From an uncultured Lachnospiraceae bacterium (GTDB lineage Bacteria; Bacillota; Clostridia; Lachnospirales; Lachnospiraceae): a DNA stretch of 64,000 nt. Within the stretch, counting starts at the first letter, position 1; every line of letters starts with the position of its first letter. The translations under genes were made by a program, and so were the position numbers. Location: contig CAJTOW010000004.1 of NCBI GenBank assembly GCA_910577655.1, forward strand, positions 1 to 64,000. Direction: 5' to 3'. Below, piece after piece: positions 1 through 8,728 of this stretch. The notes beneath the pieces were generated by a model. It was not told the origin of the DNA. It did no database searches and worked only from the letters and a program-made list of their open reading frames with translations.

Positions 1-23
1 AGCGATTCTCATGGGCAGATGCC

Positions 24-91
24 GTAACAGTTCAGGGGGTATCTGAACTGTTACACAGTTCGTGACAGTTCAGATCCCCCCGGAACTGTTC
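24..91. repeat. Palindromic repeats (GTAACAGTTCA family), two units
   Basis: Two adjacent palindromes. The first has arms GTAACAGTTCA (24-34) and TGAACTGTTAC (44-54). The second, degenerate, has arms GTGACAGTTCA (62-72) and GGAACTGTTC (82-91). Bases 1-23 (AGCGATTCTCATGGGCAGAT...) match the right half of the 136-bp composite element at 13550-13685, so a third copy of that composite is probably cut by the window edge. They lie downstream of the hydrolase gene that ends at 113 on the minus strand. Confidence 0.85.
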
Positions 92-112
92 ATTTTATCG
101 TCCGTAGAAGGT

Positions 113-1000
113 TTACTGTAATATGTTTCTGATAAAGCCATGAATCAGCTCCATGGAATCTTCCCATTCTCCGGTGCGGGAGATGGTAAAGCCGTGGAGG
201 CTGTTGACGAAGCGGCGGGAGATGACGGTGATTCCGGCTTCCACCAGCATGGAGGCGAAGTGCTCCCCTTCTTTGCAGAGCTTATCCAGCTGGCAGGTGA
301 TCATCAGGGTGGTGGGGAAATTCTTCAGCAGGGACTGGTCAGCGTAGACCGGTGACGCATAGGGGTCGCGGCCTTCTCCGTTCTGGCAATAGCTGGCGTT
401 GTAGATGTTGGCGTCCTCCGGGGCGGAGTCGCCTTCTTCGCGGGGCTTGGAGGCCGGGTCCGTGTAGACATCCAGAGGCGGATAGTCCATGATCAGTCCG
501 GCGGGCCGAAAGGCATGGGTCCTGCTGGTACGCATGCAGACGGTAGCAGCCAGATTGGCGCCTGCGCTGTGCCCCATCAGAATGATCTTGTCCGGGTCGA
601 TCCCCAGCTGGGCGGCATGCTGGAAGGCATAGGCAGCTACCTGGTAGCTTTCGCGGACAGCCGTGGGGAAGGGAGCTTCCGGTGCGACGCTGTAATCTAC
701 GTCCCACACCAGGCACTGGTGGGTCAGGGCTATTCTGCGGCAGAAGAAGCCGCTGCGGATGTCCCAGCCACGTATGAAGCCGCCGCCGTGGTAATCAATG
801 ACCAGGGGAACAGATTCCGGGTGCTCCGGCATGTTCTCGGGGGCGATCCGGTAGATATGGATGGGGTGCCCGTCCTCCGCAGAAATATAGAATTCACTTT
901 CCTGGGCCGGATATAAGGCCAGCTCCTGGCTGGTTGGGGCGCCTGCAGGTTCACGGGCCCGCAGAGGCTGAACGGCGGCCAGCAATTGATCTTTATTCAT
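113..1000 (-). CDS. Alpha/beta hydrolase (HSL/esterase-lipase family)
   Basis: A 295-residue protein with the hormone-sensitive-lipase type alpha/beta hydrolase signature. The oxyanion motif HGGG is at residues 71-74 inside YHGGGF, and the nucleophile elbow GHSAG at 143-147 makes Ser145 the likely catalytic serine. A later Asp (in QLDKLCKEG) and a His in NSLHGFT would complete the triad. No signal peptide is visible, so it is probably a cytoplasmic carboxylesterase. The ATG is preceded by AAGGAG at good spacing. It is the last gene of a minus-strand run after the M24 peptidase. The substrate cannot be told from sequence. Confidence 0.88.
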   Translation of the reverse strand: MNKDQLLAAVQPLRAREPAGAPTSQELALYPAQESEFYISAEDGHPIHIYRIAPENMPEHPESVPLVIDYHGGGFIRGWDIRSGFFCRRIALTHQCLVWDVDYSVAPEAPFPTAVRESYQVAAYAFQHAAQLGIDPDKIILMGHSAGANLAATVCMRTSRTHAFRPAGLIMDYPPLDVYTDPASKPREEGDSAPEDANIYNASYCQNGEGRDPYASPVYADQSLLKNFPTTLMITCQLDKLCKEGEHFASMLVEAGITVISRRFVNSLHGFTISRTGEWEDSMELIHGFIRNILQ

Positions 1001-1048
1001 AATGATTAGTCTCCTTGTTGGTTAAGATTTATTAGGTGAAGCCAATAA

Positions 1049-1076
1049 GCCAAAGTCAGGCAGGCCTGACTTTGGC
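1049..1076. promoter_or_regulatory. 28-bp near-perfect palindrome between peptidase and hydrolase genes
   Basis: Arms GCCAAAGTCAGGC (1049-1061) and GCCTGACTTTGGC (1064-1076) match perfectly over 13 bp around two bases. It lies between the stop of the M24 gene and the start of the hydrolase gene on the minus strand. It could be an operator, an intercistronic hairpin or a repeat. A half copy (GCCTGACTTTGGC) recurs near 31383. Confidence 0.5.
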
Positions 1077-1130
1077 GGTGCTGAGAGCTGGGGCGTGTCT
1101 GACACAGGCCGAAGCGGATTTGGCTTTTAT

Positions 1131-1799
1131 CTATAGAATCATCAGTTCCTTGGGAAATTCCGTCAGATTCACGGTTCCTTCCTCTGACAGCCAGACCATA
1201 TCCTCGATGCGCACCCCGAACTGTCCAGGCAGATAGATACCAGGTTCCATGGTGATTACATTGCCGGTCTGGAAGATGTCCTTGCTGCCCTGGGCGGCAC
1301 GCAGGCCGTCATGGCAGACCAGACCTACGGAATGGCCCAGGCCGTGGCCGAAGGTTCCGGCGTACCGGGTGGCATCGATGATATCCCTGGCAGCCTTGTC
1401 GGTTTCATCGCCGGTCTTTTTGGGGGCGATGGCATGGATGCCTGCCAGTTGGGCCTTTAGAACCAGGTCGTAGACCTGGCGCATTTCCTCTGTGGCGTGG
1501 CCCAGGGCGAAGGTACGGGTCATGTCAGAACAGTAGCCGCCAACCTTGACTCCAATGTCCAGGGTGATGAAGTCCCCGTGGCAGATCTTCCGGTTTCCCG
1601 GAAACCCGTGGGGCAGGGAAGAATTGGGGCCGCTGAGGATGATGACCGGGAAGGCCAGTCCCTGGGCTCCGTTGCGGTAGAAGCGGTAGATCAGCTCTGC
1701 TACCAGCTCTTGTTCCGAGACTCCCGGACGGATCAGGGGCAGCAATTCATGAAGAGACGCTTCCTTTAGAGCGCGCTGGAAACGAATCAGTTTTTTCAT
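1131..1799 (-). CDS. M24 family metallopeptidase (Xaa-Pro aminopeptidase-like)
   Basis: A 222-residue protein made only of the pita-bread catalytic domain of the M24 family (creatinase / aminopeptidase P / methionine aminopeptidase fold). Metal-ligand motifs are all present: DIGVKVGGYCSDMTR supplies the two Asp (81 and 92), FGHGLGHSVGL the His, MEPGIY and RIEDMV the two Glu. Full-length aminopeptidase P has an extra N-terminal domain that is missing, so the protein is short for that subfamily though complete in its active site. AAGGAG precedes the ATG. It likely removes N-terminal residues from X-Pro peptides in the cytoplasm. It sits downstream of the molybdoenzyme gene on the same strand. 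Confidence 0.87.
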   Translation of the reverse strand: MKKLIRFQRALKEASLHELLPLIRPGVSEQELVAELIYRFYRNGAQGLAFPVIILSGPNSSLPHGFPGNRKICHGDFITLDIGVKVGGYCSDMTRTFALGHATEEMRQVYDLVLKAQLAGIHAIAPKKTGDETDKAARDIIDATRYAGTFGHGLGHSVGLVCHDGLRAAQGSKDIFQTGNVITMEPGIYLPGQFGVRIEDMVWLSEEGTVNLTEFPKELMIL

Positions 1800-1901
1800 A
1801 ATGGAAAATCTCCTTATATCTTGAATGATTGTAACAGCCTGGACGGGCGGCAGGAAGACGGCCCGTCTGAACCAGGAATATTTTGCCGGCAGGAATCTGC
1901 G

Positions 1902-2420
1902 TCAGATCTGCTCCTTCGCAATCTTCCTGGCCTCTTCAACCAGGGAATGCTCCTCATGGGCCTTTTCGTATTCCTCCTCTGTCACCATACGGAGTGCTCC
2001 TGTGGGACATACCCGGACACAGGCCGGTTCCATGCCGTACTTAAGACGCAGATAGCAGCCGTCGCATTTCTCCATCTTGCCCTTTCCGTTGAACGAGGGG
2101 GCGCCGAAGGGGCAGGCCATGGCGCAGCTGTGGCAGCCGATGCAGTCTGTATTGTCAAAGACAGTCAGGTCTGTCTGGGGATCCTTCTTTAAACAGCCAA
2201 CTGGACAAGCGGTTACGCAGGGGGCAGGAGAGCAGTGCATGCAGGCCACGGAATAATGGCTGAACACCGGTTTGTCCTCCAGCTCCTGGGTCTCGAAGAT
2301 AGTCCGGAAGGGGGCATTGCCCGTAGCCGGATCATAATCGTTCTGGTCCATGCAGGCGATGGCACAGGCGCCGCAGCCGCAGCAGACAACAGGGTCAAAA
2401 TCCAGAATCATTTTACTCAT
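1902..2420 (-). other. Possible independent start for the Fe-S subunit inside the fusion
   Basis: Within the fusion, Met codon 2420-2418 begins MSKMILDFDP, a normal ferredoxin-subunit N-terminus. The sequence just upstream on the minus strand is AAAGGAGAAGCCC-ATG, a strong Shine-Dalgarno at good spacing. The 172-residue Fe-S protein may therefore also be made alone. This suggests two ancestral genes merged when the stop of the first was lost. Confidence 0.55.
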
Positions 2421-4778
2421 GGGCTTCTCCTTTCCTGGCGGCACCGGACGGCTGTCCGGGTGCGGCCGTGTCTCTTCCGGCAGGCAGTTGTGGCGTACCG
2501 GCGTCTGGCAGCCTGTCCGGCATACCGGTACCGGCTGCCCGTCCGACATACCGGTGACCGGCTGCCCGTCCGGCATACCGGCTGCCGGCTGCCCGTCCGG
2601 CATACCGGTGACCGGCTTCTCTTCCGATGCATCAGCGGCCGGATCTTTCTCAAGAGGTGTGATCCGGCACCGGTTGGAACGCATAGCCGGGAAACCGGAA
2701 TAAGGATCCAGACGGCTGCGCCCCACCAGACTGCCTACATTGGCTTCACGGTATCCATGGTAAAGAGAGACCAGTCCCCTGGGAATCCGTTTGGATAAGG
2801 TGGCATGGACGCAGATGCTTCCGGCAGGAGTCTCAATCACCATCAGATCCCCCTCCCTGATCTGGAGCATTTCCCCATCCTCCAGGCTGATCTCCGCGCA
2901 GGCCTTTGGCCGCAGGGTCCGCAGCCAGGACATGTCGTGAAGCCGGGAGTGAAGGGCATTGGGCAGACGTCCGCCTTCGGTCAGGGTCATGGGATAGAGA
3001 GCCGGATCCGCGTCATCCAGAGGCGCCCGGTAGGTGGGAAGGGGATCCAGCCCCCATTCCGGATGGGACGCGATGATCTCGGATTTCAGCTCAAATTTGC
3101 CCGTAGGGGTATCCAGTCCCCGGCGGATGGCGGCAAACTCCTGGTGGGGAGCAAACTCCGGCACCTTCAAAGGCGTGTCAGCCTCCTGGAGCTGGTCTAT
3201 GGTGTAGGAGATGGGACTCAGGATATACTCCAGGCAGGCCCGGTAGCCGCCTTTAAGGAGAGGATCATCAAGGTTCATATGGCGGGCCAGATCGCACATG
3301 ATATCCGCGTCGGAACGGGATTCGTAGAGAGGCGCGATAACAGGCTTCGTATAATAAGCATAGCCGCCGGGATAAGACTTGAATTCCTCCCGCTCAAAAG
3401 AACTGCAGGCAGGCAGAACGATATCCGCATACTTGCTGGTATCTGTCAAAAACAGGTCCACGTCCACGAAGAAATCCAGTTTCTCCAGGGCGTTTCTCAT
3501 GCTGCTGTCGCTTTCCGGGAACATGCGGAAATTCATGCCGAAGGCCAGGACGGCCTTGACAGGGTAGGGAGTCCCCTCCAGAATCTGCCGGGGAAGATCC
3601 ATACTCTGTGCCTCCTTTTCCAGCTCGTTCCACAGAGGGAAGCGCTGTGCGCCCACCGGCGGGGCCATAGAGGACTTGCGGGCCTCCTTGACAAATTCAT
3701 GCTCCAGGGTGTGATAACCGGAAGCCTGGTGGGTGTAGGTGAAGGGGGAAGGTATCTGTCCGCCCTTGCGGTCATAGTTGCCGGTGATGGCGCTTAAGGC
3801 CATGATGGCCCGGTAATTCTGCATGCCGTTGATATGGTGGGCCAGGGGTGCGGAGCTTTCCCGGATGCTCATGGGGCCGTATTCATGGATCATCTCGGCG
3901 GCTTTTTTCACCTTCTCATAGGGGACACCGGTAAGCTCCTCCACATTACCCTCATGAAAACCTTTACAGTACTGGGCGTACTCGTCAAAGCCGTGGACGT
4001 AGGCGTCTATATAGTCGTGATCCACCCAGTCGTTGGTGATCAGCTCGTTGGCAATAGCCAGGGCCAGGGCACCGTCTGTGCCGGGCCGGGGCTGGAGGAA
4101 GAGGTCTGCGATCTTCTCCACGGTCTGGGTGTACATAGTGTCAATGATGATGAATTTGACGCCCTGTTTTTTTAGCCGTTCCGTATTCCGGGCACCCAGG
4201 TAGCCGGAAAAGTAAGGATTGTGTGCCCAGCCCAGGAACAGGCGGCAGTTGCGCATGTCCGGACGTGTGGGGGATGCGGTAGCAGTCTCCCAGGCCATGA
4301 GTCCGGAGGTGAAGCAGGAGCTGGATTCGGTTCCATAGTTGGGGGAACCGAAGGAATAGGCCAGCCGCTGCAGGATGGGGCGGTACCACTTGCTGTAGCC
4401 GGAGAAGAAGAAGACCGACTGGGCGCCATATTCCTTCTTATAGCCCAGAAGCTTTTGGGAAATGGTCTCGTAAGCTTCTTCCCAGGTGATGGGGGTGAAT
4501 TCGCCGCTGCCCCTGGGGCCGGTGCGTTTTAAGGGAGTCCGGATCCGGTCTTTCCGATAAATGTACTGGCGGTTGGACGCGCCCTTGGTACACAGAAGGC
4601 CGCGGTTTAAAGGGTGATCCTTGTTGCCCTCCACCTTGATGATCACGCCGTCCTTTACATAGGCGTCCACGCCGCAGTGGGAGGAGGGAGCGCAGATGTC
4701 GCAGAGGGTGTGCCGGATCTCGATGCCGGTCTCTGCGCAGGGAATCTTTGCTTTCAGCAGTTCTTCTCTAGTTGCCAT
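1902..4778 (-). CDS. Molybdopterin oxidoreductase fused to 4Fe-4S ferredoxin subunit
   Basis: A 958-residue protein. The start at 4778 (MATREELL) is chosen because GGAAGGAGG precedes it; it overlaps the end of the FAD gene by 11 bases. Residues 1-750 are a DMSO-reductase-superfamily catalytic subunit: an N-terminal Fe4S4 motif (Cys26, 29, 35 and 63), a likely molybdenum-ligand region ESSSCFTSG (Cys155), and a C-terminal molybdopterin dinucleotide-binding domain. A linker with about three 9-residue repeats (GMPDGQPVT-like) follows. The last 172 residues are a four-cluster ferredoxin (CGCGACAIAC, CMHCSPAPCVTACP, CIGCHSCAMACP, CDGC...CVRVCP), normally a separate electron-transfer subunit. No Tat signal is seen, so it should be cytoplasmic. 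Electrons probably come from the FAD protein encoded just upstream. The substrate is unknown. Confidence 0.88.
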   Translation of the reverse strand: MATREELLKAKIPCAETGIEIRHTLCDICAPSSHCGVDAYVKDGVIIKVEGNKDHPLNRGLLCTKGASNRQYIYRKDRIRTPLKRTGPRGSGEFTPITWEEAYETISQKLLGYKKEYGAQSVFFFSGYSKWYRPILQRLAYSFGSPNYGTESSSCFTSGLMAWETATASPTRPDMRNCRLFLGWAHNPYFSGYLGARNTERLKKQGVKFIIIDTMYTQTVEKIADLFLQPRPGTDGALALAIANELITNDWVDHDYIDAYVHGFDEYAQYCKGFHEGNVEELTGVPYEKVKKAAEMIHEYGPMSIRESSAPLAHHINGMQNYRAIMALSAITGNYDRKGGQIPSPFTYTHQASGYHTLEHEFVKEARKSSMAPPVGAQRFPLWNELEKEAQSMDLPRQILEGTPYPVKAVLAFGMNFRMFPESDSSMRNALEKLDFFVDVDLFLTDTSKYADIVLPACSSFEREEFKSYPGGYAYYTKPVIAPLYESRSDADIMCDLARHMNLDDPLLKGGYRACLEYILSPISYTIDQLQEADTPLKVPEFAPHQEFAAIRRGLDTPTGKFELKSEIIASHPEWGLDPLPTYRAPLDDADPALYPMTLTEGGRLPNALHSRLHDMSWLRTLRPKACAEISLEDGEMLQIREGDLMVIETPAGSICVHATLSKRIPRGLVSLYHGYREANVGSLVGRSRLDPYSGFPAMRSNRCRITPLEKDPAADASEEKPVTGMPDGQPAAGMPDGQPVTGMSDGQPVPVCRTGCQTPVRHNCLPEETRPHPDSRPVPPGKEKPMSKMILDFDPVVCCGCGACAIACMDQNDYDPATGNAPFRTIFETQELEDKPVFSHYSVACMHCSPAPCVTACPVGCLKKDPQTDLTVFDNTDCIGCHSCAMACPFGAPSFNGKGKMEKCDGCYLRLKYGMEPACVRVCPTGALRMVTEEEYEKAHEEHSLVEEARKIAKEQI
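2508..2625. repeat. In-frame 27-bp minisatellite in the linker
   Basis: Roughly three to four copies of a 27-bp unit (plus-strand form CCGTCCGGCATACCGG...) encode repeated GMPDGQP(V/A)(T/A) nonapeptides between the molybdenum and Fe-S domains. The reading frame stays open through all copies. Confidence 0.75.
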
Positions 4779-6045
4779 AATGTCCTCCTTCCAGCTCACG
4801 GATAAATGCTTCGCTTAAGCCTTCTTTTTTCAGCACGCCCCGCTGCAGGCCGGCAATATGGTGCTGCTGGTTTTGTATGATACCCAGGATATGGTTTTTC
4901 AGGATGCCGCTGATGCGGTAGCTGCCCAGGATGTTGATGCCTGCGATTTTTCCATCCTGGCGGACGGCCTCGATGAAGAGACCTTTTTCCCGGTTCTCAT
5001 AGGTCAGGGTTTCGCCGGTGATCCGGTTGTCTCCAAAGCCGATAAAGTCCATCCCGAAGAAGTGTGTGATATTGTGTAAAATGTTCCCGCCAAAGGTTCT
5101 GCTGCTGCCGCACATGCTGGCGCCTGCGGTGTAGCCCTGGTAGGCGGCATTGGCCCAGAGTCCGATGATCTGGGGCTGGCCGTTCTGCAGGTTTAAGCCT
5201 TCGCAGCAGTCGCCTGCGGCGTAGATGCCGGGGCCGCTGGTCTCCATGGAGGTGCTGACCGTGATGCCCCGCCCGATGGCAAGTCCTGCCTGGGCGGCCA
5301 GATCCGTGTTGGCCCTGGTGCCGATGCAGAGTCCGATAAGGTCTGCAGGCAGCAGACTGCCGTCGGTACATTCCACCACGGCGGCAGTACCGGTTCCCCT
5401 GCGGATGGCCTTCAGGCCTGCGCCGAATTTCAGGGTGACGTTCTGGGCAGCAAGCTCTTTCTGGATCCGGGAGGCTGTGGCCGGATAAGCAGCCAGGGGG
5501 AAGATATGGGGGGCCATGTCTGCCAGGGTGGTAGGGATGCCGTTGTTGTGGAGTACCTCCACCACCTTGATGCCTGCCATGGAGGCGCCGATGACTACGG
5601 CGCGGGAAATGTTGCCTTCCTCCATCCGTTTCTTCAGCTCCCTGGCATCATCCAGAGTCCGCATGGAGATGCAGGCATCCGGACATTCATTGGGAATAGG
5701 GGGTGTGAAGGAACGGGCGCCGGTGGCCAGGACGATGCCGTCGTAGGTACGGACTGTGCCGTCGGCCAGGGTGATGGACCGTGCCGCCGCGTCCAGCCCC
5801 GTGATCCGGGTACCGGGGAAGATGTTGGCCTTGTAGGTAAAGGAAATATCCTCCAGGCTTCCGAAGGGGAACATCCCTTCATAGCGCAGCCGGTTAGAGG
5901 CGTAGTAGGTTGTCAGCATGGGATTATAAGGGGAATCCTTGTGCTCGGAATAGATATCGACTCTGGAGGCCGTGTCTACGTCGCGGATGGCGGTCAGGGC
6001 GTGATAGCCGGCGCAGCCGAAGCCGATGATTGCATATGCTGGCAT
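4768..6045 (-). CDS. FAD/NAD(P)-dependent oxidoreductase
   Basis: A 425-residue pyridine nucleotide-disulfide-type flavoprotein. The FAD-binding Rossmann motif is at the N-terminus (IIGFGCAGYHA, residues 6-16), the NAD(P)-binding motif is VVIGASMAGIKVVEVL, and the second FAD motif is GIYAAGDCCEG. The domain order matches the NADH oxidase / nitrite-reductase-flavin / rubredoxin-reductase group. AAAGGAG precedes the ATG. The gene overlaps the molybdoenzyme start by 11 bases, so the two are translationally coupled and probably form one reductase: NAD(P)H to flavin to Fe-S to molybdenum. No redox-active CxxC disulfide of the thioredoxin-reductase type is seen. Confidence 0.88.
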   Translation of the reverse strand: MPAYAIIGFGCAGYHALTAIRDVDTASRVDIYSEHKDSPYNPMLTTYYASNRLRYEGMFPFGSLEDISFTYKANIFPGTRITGLDAAARSITLADGTVRTYDGIVLATGARSFTPPIPNECPDACISMRTLDDARELKKRMEEGNISRAVVIGASMAGIKVVEVLHNNGIPTTLADMAPHIFPLAAYPATASRIQKELAAQNVTLKFGAGLKAIRRGTGTAAVVECTDGSLLPADLIGLCIGTRANTDLAAQAGLAIGRGITVSTSMETSGPGIYAAGDCCEGLNLQNGQPQIIGLWANAAYQGYTAGASMCGSSRTFGGNILHNITHFFGMDFIGFGDNRITGETLTYENREKGLFIEAVRQDGKIAGINILGSYRISGILKNHILGIIQNQQHHIAGLQRGVLKKEGLSEAFIRELEGGHYGN

Positions 6046-6128
6046 GAGTGAGCTCCTTTCTGTTTATTCGCGCGAAGCAACGAGCCAGGCGTGCATGCTC
6101 GCATGCACATTTGGCGACTGCCGCGAGG

Positions 6129-6196
6129 GTCAAATACCCCGCAGCTTGCTGCGCTGCAAGTTTGATGCCCCGTCAGCCTGCTGCGGGGTCTTTGAC
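6129..6196. terminator. 17-bp inverted repeat, likely intercistronic hairpin
   Basis: Arms GTCAAATACCCCGCAGC (6129-6145) and GCTGCGGGGTCTTTGAC (6180-6196) pair with one mismatch around a 34-base loop that itself holds a CTTGC...GCAAG stem. It lies between the aminotransferase and FAD genes on the minus strand. There is no clear T-run, so termination or mRNA-stability function is a guess. Confidence 0.5.
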
Positions 6197-6205
6197 TATT
6201 TTCTG

Positions 6206-6236
6206 GTAACGGTTCAGATACTCCTTGAACTGTTAC
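6206..6236. repeat. Palindromic repeat (GTAACAGTTCA family)
   Basis: Arms GTAACGGTTCA and TGAACTGTTAC. On the minus strand the last codons (NSSRSI) and the TGA stop of the aminotransferase gene lie inside it. Confidence 0.85.
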
Positions 6237-7407
6237 GGGCAAGATGCATTTTCACCAGATTGTCTACAGCCTGGTTTATAAGACTGCGGTTACATCCAAT
6301 GTTCATACGCATGAAACCTTCGCCACCGGTTCCGAAGTGTGGGCCGTCGTTGAAGCCAAGATGCCAGGTGTGGATCAGCTCTTCCTGGAGCCGGGCGCCG
6401 GTGAGGCCGAAGGCTGAAAAATCAAGCCACATAAGGAAGGTTCCTTCCAGCTTTGCAGGGACGATGGAGGGGGCCTCGGCGGCCAGACGGCTGGCGACCA
6501 GGCGGGCGTTGTCTTCTAAGTAGGCAAGCTGGGCATCCAGCCAGGGGGAGCCGTGGGTATAGGCGGCAGCGGAGGCTTCCAGGGCCAGGACACTGGGGTT
6601 GATGAGCCAGGCGCTGCGCAGCTGGGAACCGATACGGTCATTTAAGTCCTGGTCAGGAACCAGGAGACTGGAAATGGCCAGACCGGAGACATTGAAGGTC
6701 TTACCTGGGGCGATGCAGCTGATGGTGTAGGGATGGCCTTCGGGGACAGCCAGAACAGAGGTATAGTGGTTGCCGAAGAGCTCGATATCGCAGTGGATCT
6801 CATCGGATACCAGATAGACCTGGTACTGGACACAGAGGCTCACCAGGCGGGTGATCTCTTCACGGCTCCAGACTCTGCCCACCGGGTTGTGGGGATTGCA
6901 CAGGATCATCATCCGCACGCCCTCCTGGAAGGCCTGCTCCAGGTGGTCGAAATCCATGGTGTAGGTGTTGTCTGTATGGATCAGGGGATTTTCCACCACC
7001 CTGCGTCCGGCGCCGGCGATGACAGCCTGGAAGGGGTCATAGACCGGAGGCTGGATCAGAACCTTGTCGCCGGGACTGGTCAGGGCCTGGATGCAGTAGC
7101 TGATGGAGGTAACCACGCCGCAGGAAGGGCGGATCCATTCCTTTTTCAGGGAGAGACCGTGGCGGCTGGCGAACCAGTCTATGATGCTGGTGAAATACTG
7201 GTCCCTGGGGAAGCTGTATCCGAAGATGGGGTGGGCACAGCGTCTTGTGATGGCCTCAGTTACCTCCTGGGGGCAGGCGAAGTCTGTGTCAGCGATCCAC
7301 ATGGGCAGCACCTGGTCGTCCTGGAACTTGCCTTTGCGGCGGTCCCATTTGATACAGCATGTGCCGGTGCGGTCGATGGGGGTGTCAAAATCGTATGTAT
7401 GTTCCAT
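6214..7407 (-). CDS. PatB/MalY-type PLP aminotransferase (cystathionine beta-lyase-like)
   Basis: A 397-residue class I/II fold-type I PLP enzyme of the MalY/PatB group, which usually acts as a C-S lyase on cystathionine or cysteine conjugates. The start MEHTYDFDTPIDR at 7407 follows AAAGGAGTCC; a longer in-frame start at 7536 is unlikely because the family begins with this sequence. Visible motifs are CNPHNPVGRVW, VSDEIHCDIE and the Schiff-base lysine in APGKTFNVSG. The C-terminal residues NSSRSI and the stop are encoded by a palindromic repeat. It lies upstream of the flavin/molybdenum reductase genes on the same strand, but the hairpins in between leave co-transcription uncertain. Confidence 0.88.
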   Translation of the reverse strand: MEHTYDFDTPIDRTGTCCIKWDRRKGKFQDDQVLPMWIADTDFACPQEVTEAITRRCAHPIFGYSFPRDQYFTSIIDWFASRHGLSLKKEWIRPSCGVVTSISYCIQALTSPGDKVLIQPPVYDPFQAVIAGAGRRVVENPLIHTDNTYTMDFDHLEQAFQEGVRMMILCNPHNPVGRVWSREEITRLVSLCVQYQVYLVSDEIHCDIELFGNHYTSVLAVPEGHPYTISCIAPGKTFNVSGLAISSLLVPDQDLNDRIGSQLRSAWLINPSVLALEASAAAYTHGSPWLDAQLAYLEDNARLVASRLAAEAPSIVPAKLEGTFLMWLDFSAFGLTGARLQEELIHTWHLGFNDGPHFGTGGEGFMRMNIGCNRSLINQAVDNLVKMHLARNSSRSI

Positions 7408-7706
7408 AAAGGACTCCTTTCTCTTGTTTTCCATAGGGATCCGCCCGGGATGCAGGTGATTGCAGGCCAGACGTGCTCTCGCTCCATGAAGGAATGCCAG
7501 ATCCACAGGCGGAAATGCTGTCTGTCCGCTATGCACCGGCGTTCTTTAAGGGCGGCCTGACTATAGGGGCGGAATCGTCACAGGCATAGTGCAATAGTAA
7601 TAGGGGATTTGCAATTATGACGGGGACATTTGTTACTATCGTACTATTTCAGGGGGGAAAAGTCCAATATAAGGTTGTGATGGATTGATTGGGAAAAACA
7701 TATGAA

Positions 7707-8561
7707 TCAGGTCTGCCTGCGGTATTCGGATGGGGACATGCCTTTCTGCTTTTTGAAGATCCGGCTGAAGTAGAGGGGATTGTCGTAGCCTACCAGACTG
7801 CCGATCTCAGTGATGTTGTAATTGGTGGTTTCCAAAAGCATCTGGGCGTTTGTCATGCGGCGTTCTACCAGATACTGCATGGGCGTGGTGTGGGTGTATT
7901 GTTTGAAATTGCGGATGAACCAGCTGACGCTCATTCCCCTGGAAGCGGCATATTCTTCTATATTGATGTCCGTATTGTAGTGCTCATTAAAGAACTCTAT
8001 AGCATGCTCCATCTCTGCTTCCAGATAGGCGTCCTTCCGGCGGTGGTCTCTGCCGGTCTGTCTCTGGATGTGGATCAGAAGCTGTAAAAGCAGAATGGTA
8101 AGTAGCTCCGGGTAATAGTCCTGGCATTTCTGGAGTTCCAGAATCATCTGCCTGAAAAGCCTGGTATACTCCAGGGAGGTTCCGGTTTCAATGACGCGCA
8201 TCTCTTTGGTGATCCCATAGTGGCGGAGGATATTGGTCACGTTGCTTCCGGTAAAGTGTACCCAGTACACCTCGGTCTGTTCTGTCCCATAATAAACATA
8301 CCGCTGGGGTTCTTTGGGGCGGTAGAGTACCATATGTCCGGCAGTTACCACAGTATCCTCCTCGCTTTTGTCAAAATAAAAATGTGCTTTTCCCGAGGCA
8401 ATATACAGAATCTGGAAATCGACTCTTCCCCTGGGACGGTAGGTAGGCAGCCTGGGACGGGTGTAGAGATGGTAGGTTCCGCAGCTCCCTACAATAAGCT
8501 TCCTGCTCTTGTCCTTAAAATCCACCAGGGAATGATTCAGGTATGCAGAATTAATATACAT
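7707..8561 (-). CDS. AraC family transcriptional regulator
   Basis: A 284-residue regulator. The N-terminal half resembles the AraC-type cupin sugar-sensing domain (RGRVDFQILYIASGKAHFYFD), and the C-terminal 100 residues form the double helix-turn-helix (NIEEYAASRGMSVSWFIRNFKQYT and TEIGSLVGYDNPLYFSRIFKKQKGMSPSEYR). The start MYINSAYLNHS at 8561 has AAAGGAGG upstream at slightly long spacing; an in-frame ATG at 8633 lacks this. It is divergent from the GH2 beta-galactosidase gene 259 bp away, the standard arrangement for a sugar-responsive activator of the neighbouring glycosidase and transporter. Confidence 0.92.
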   Translation of the reverse strand: MYINSAYLNHSLVDFKDKSRKLIVGSCGTYHLYTRPRLPTYRPRGRVDFQILYIASGKAHFYFDKSEEDTVVTAGHMVLYRPKEPQRYVYYGTEQTEVYWVHFTGSNVTNILRHYGITKEMRVIETGTSLEYTRLFRQMILELQKCQDYYPELLTILLLQLLIHIQRQTGRDHRRKDAYLEAEMEHAIEFFNEHYNTDINIEEYAASRGMSVSWFIRNFKQYTHTTPMQYLVERRMTNAQMLLETTNYNITEIGSLVGYDNPLYFSRIFKKQKGMSPSEYRRQT

Positions 8562-8728
8562 ATGGGAATTGACCTCCTTTTTTTGGGATATATGATGGCA
8601 GCAGGCTGGAACCATGCCTGCCTGCGGTATCATTTTCTATAAAAATACTGTGGCTATCATGGGAATATTGTATCATTTTGTGCATGTTTTGTCCAATGGA
8701 GTCTATGGATGTTTCTGGGAGTTACAGA

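Noticed and set aside
2805..3797. 330-codon plus-strand frame opposite the molybdoenzyme gene
   Set aside because: It is an antisense shadow of a well-supported gene, with no ribosome binding site or recognisable domain.
7410..7536. Longer start for the PatB-type aminotransferase
   Set aside because: The extra 43 residues are not family-like and the downstream ATG at 7407 has AAAGGAG.
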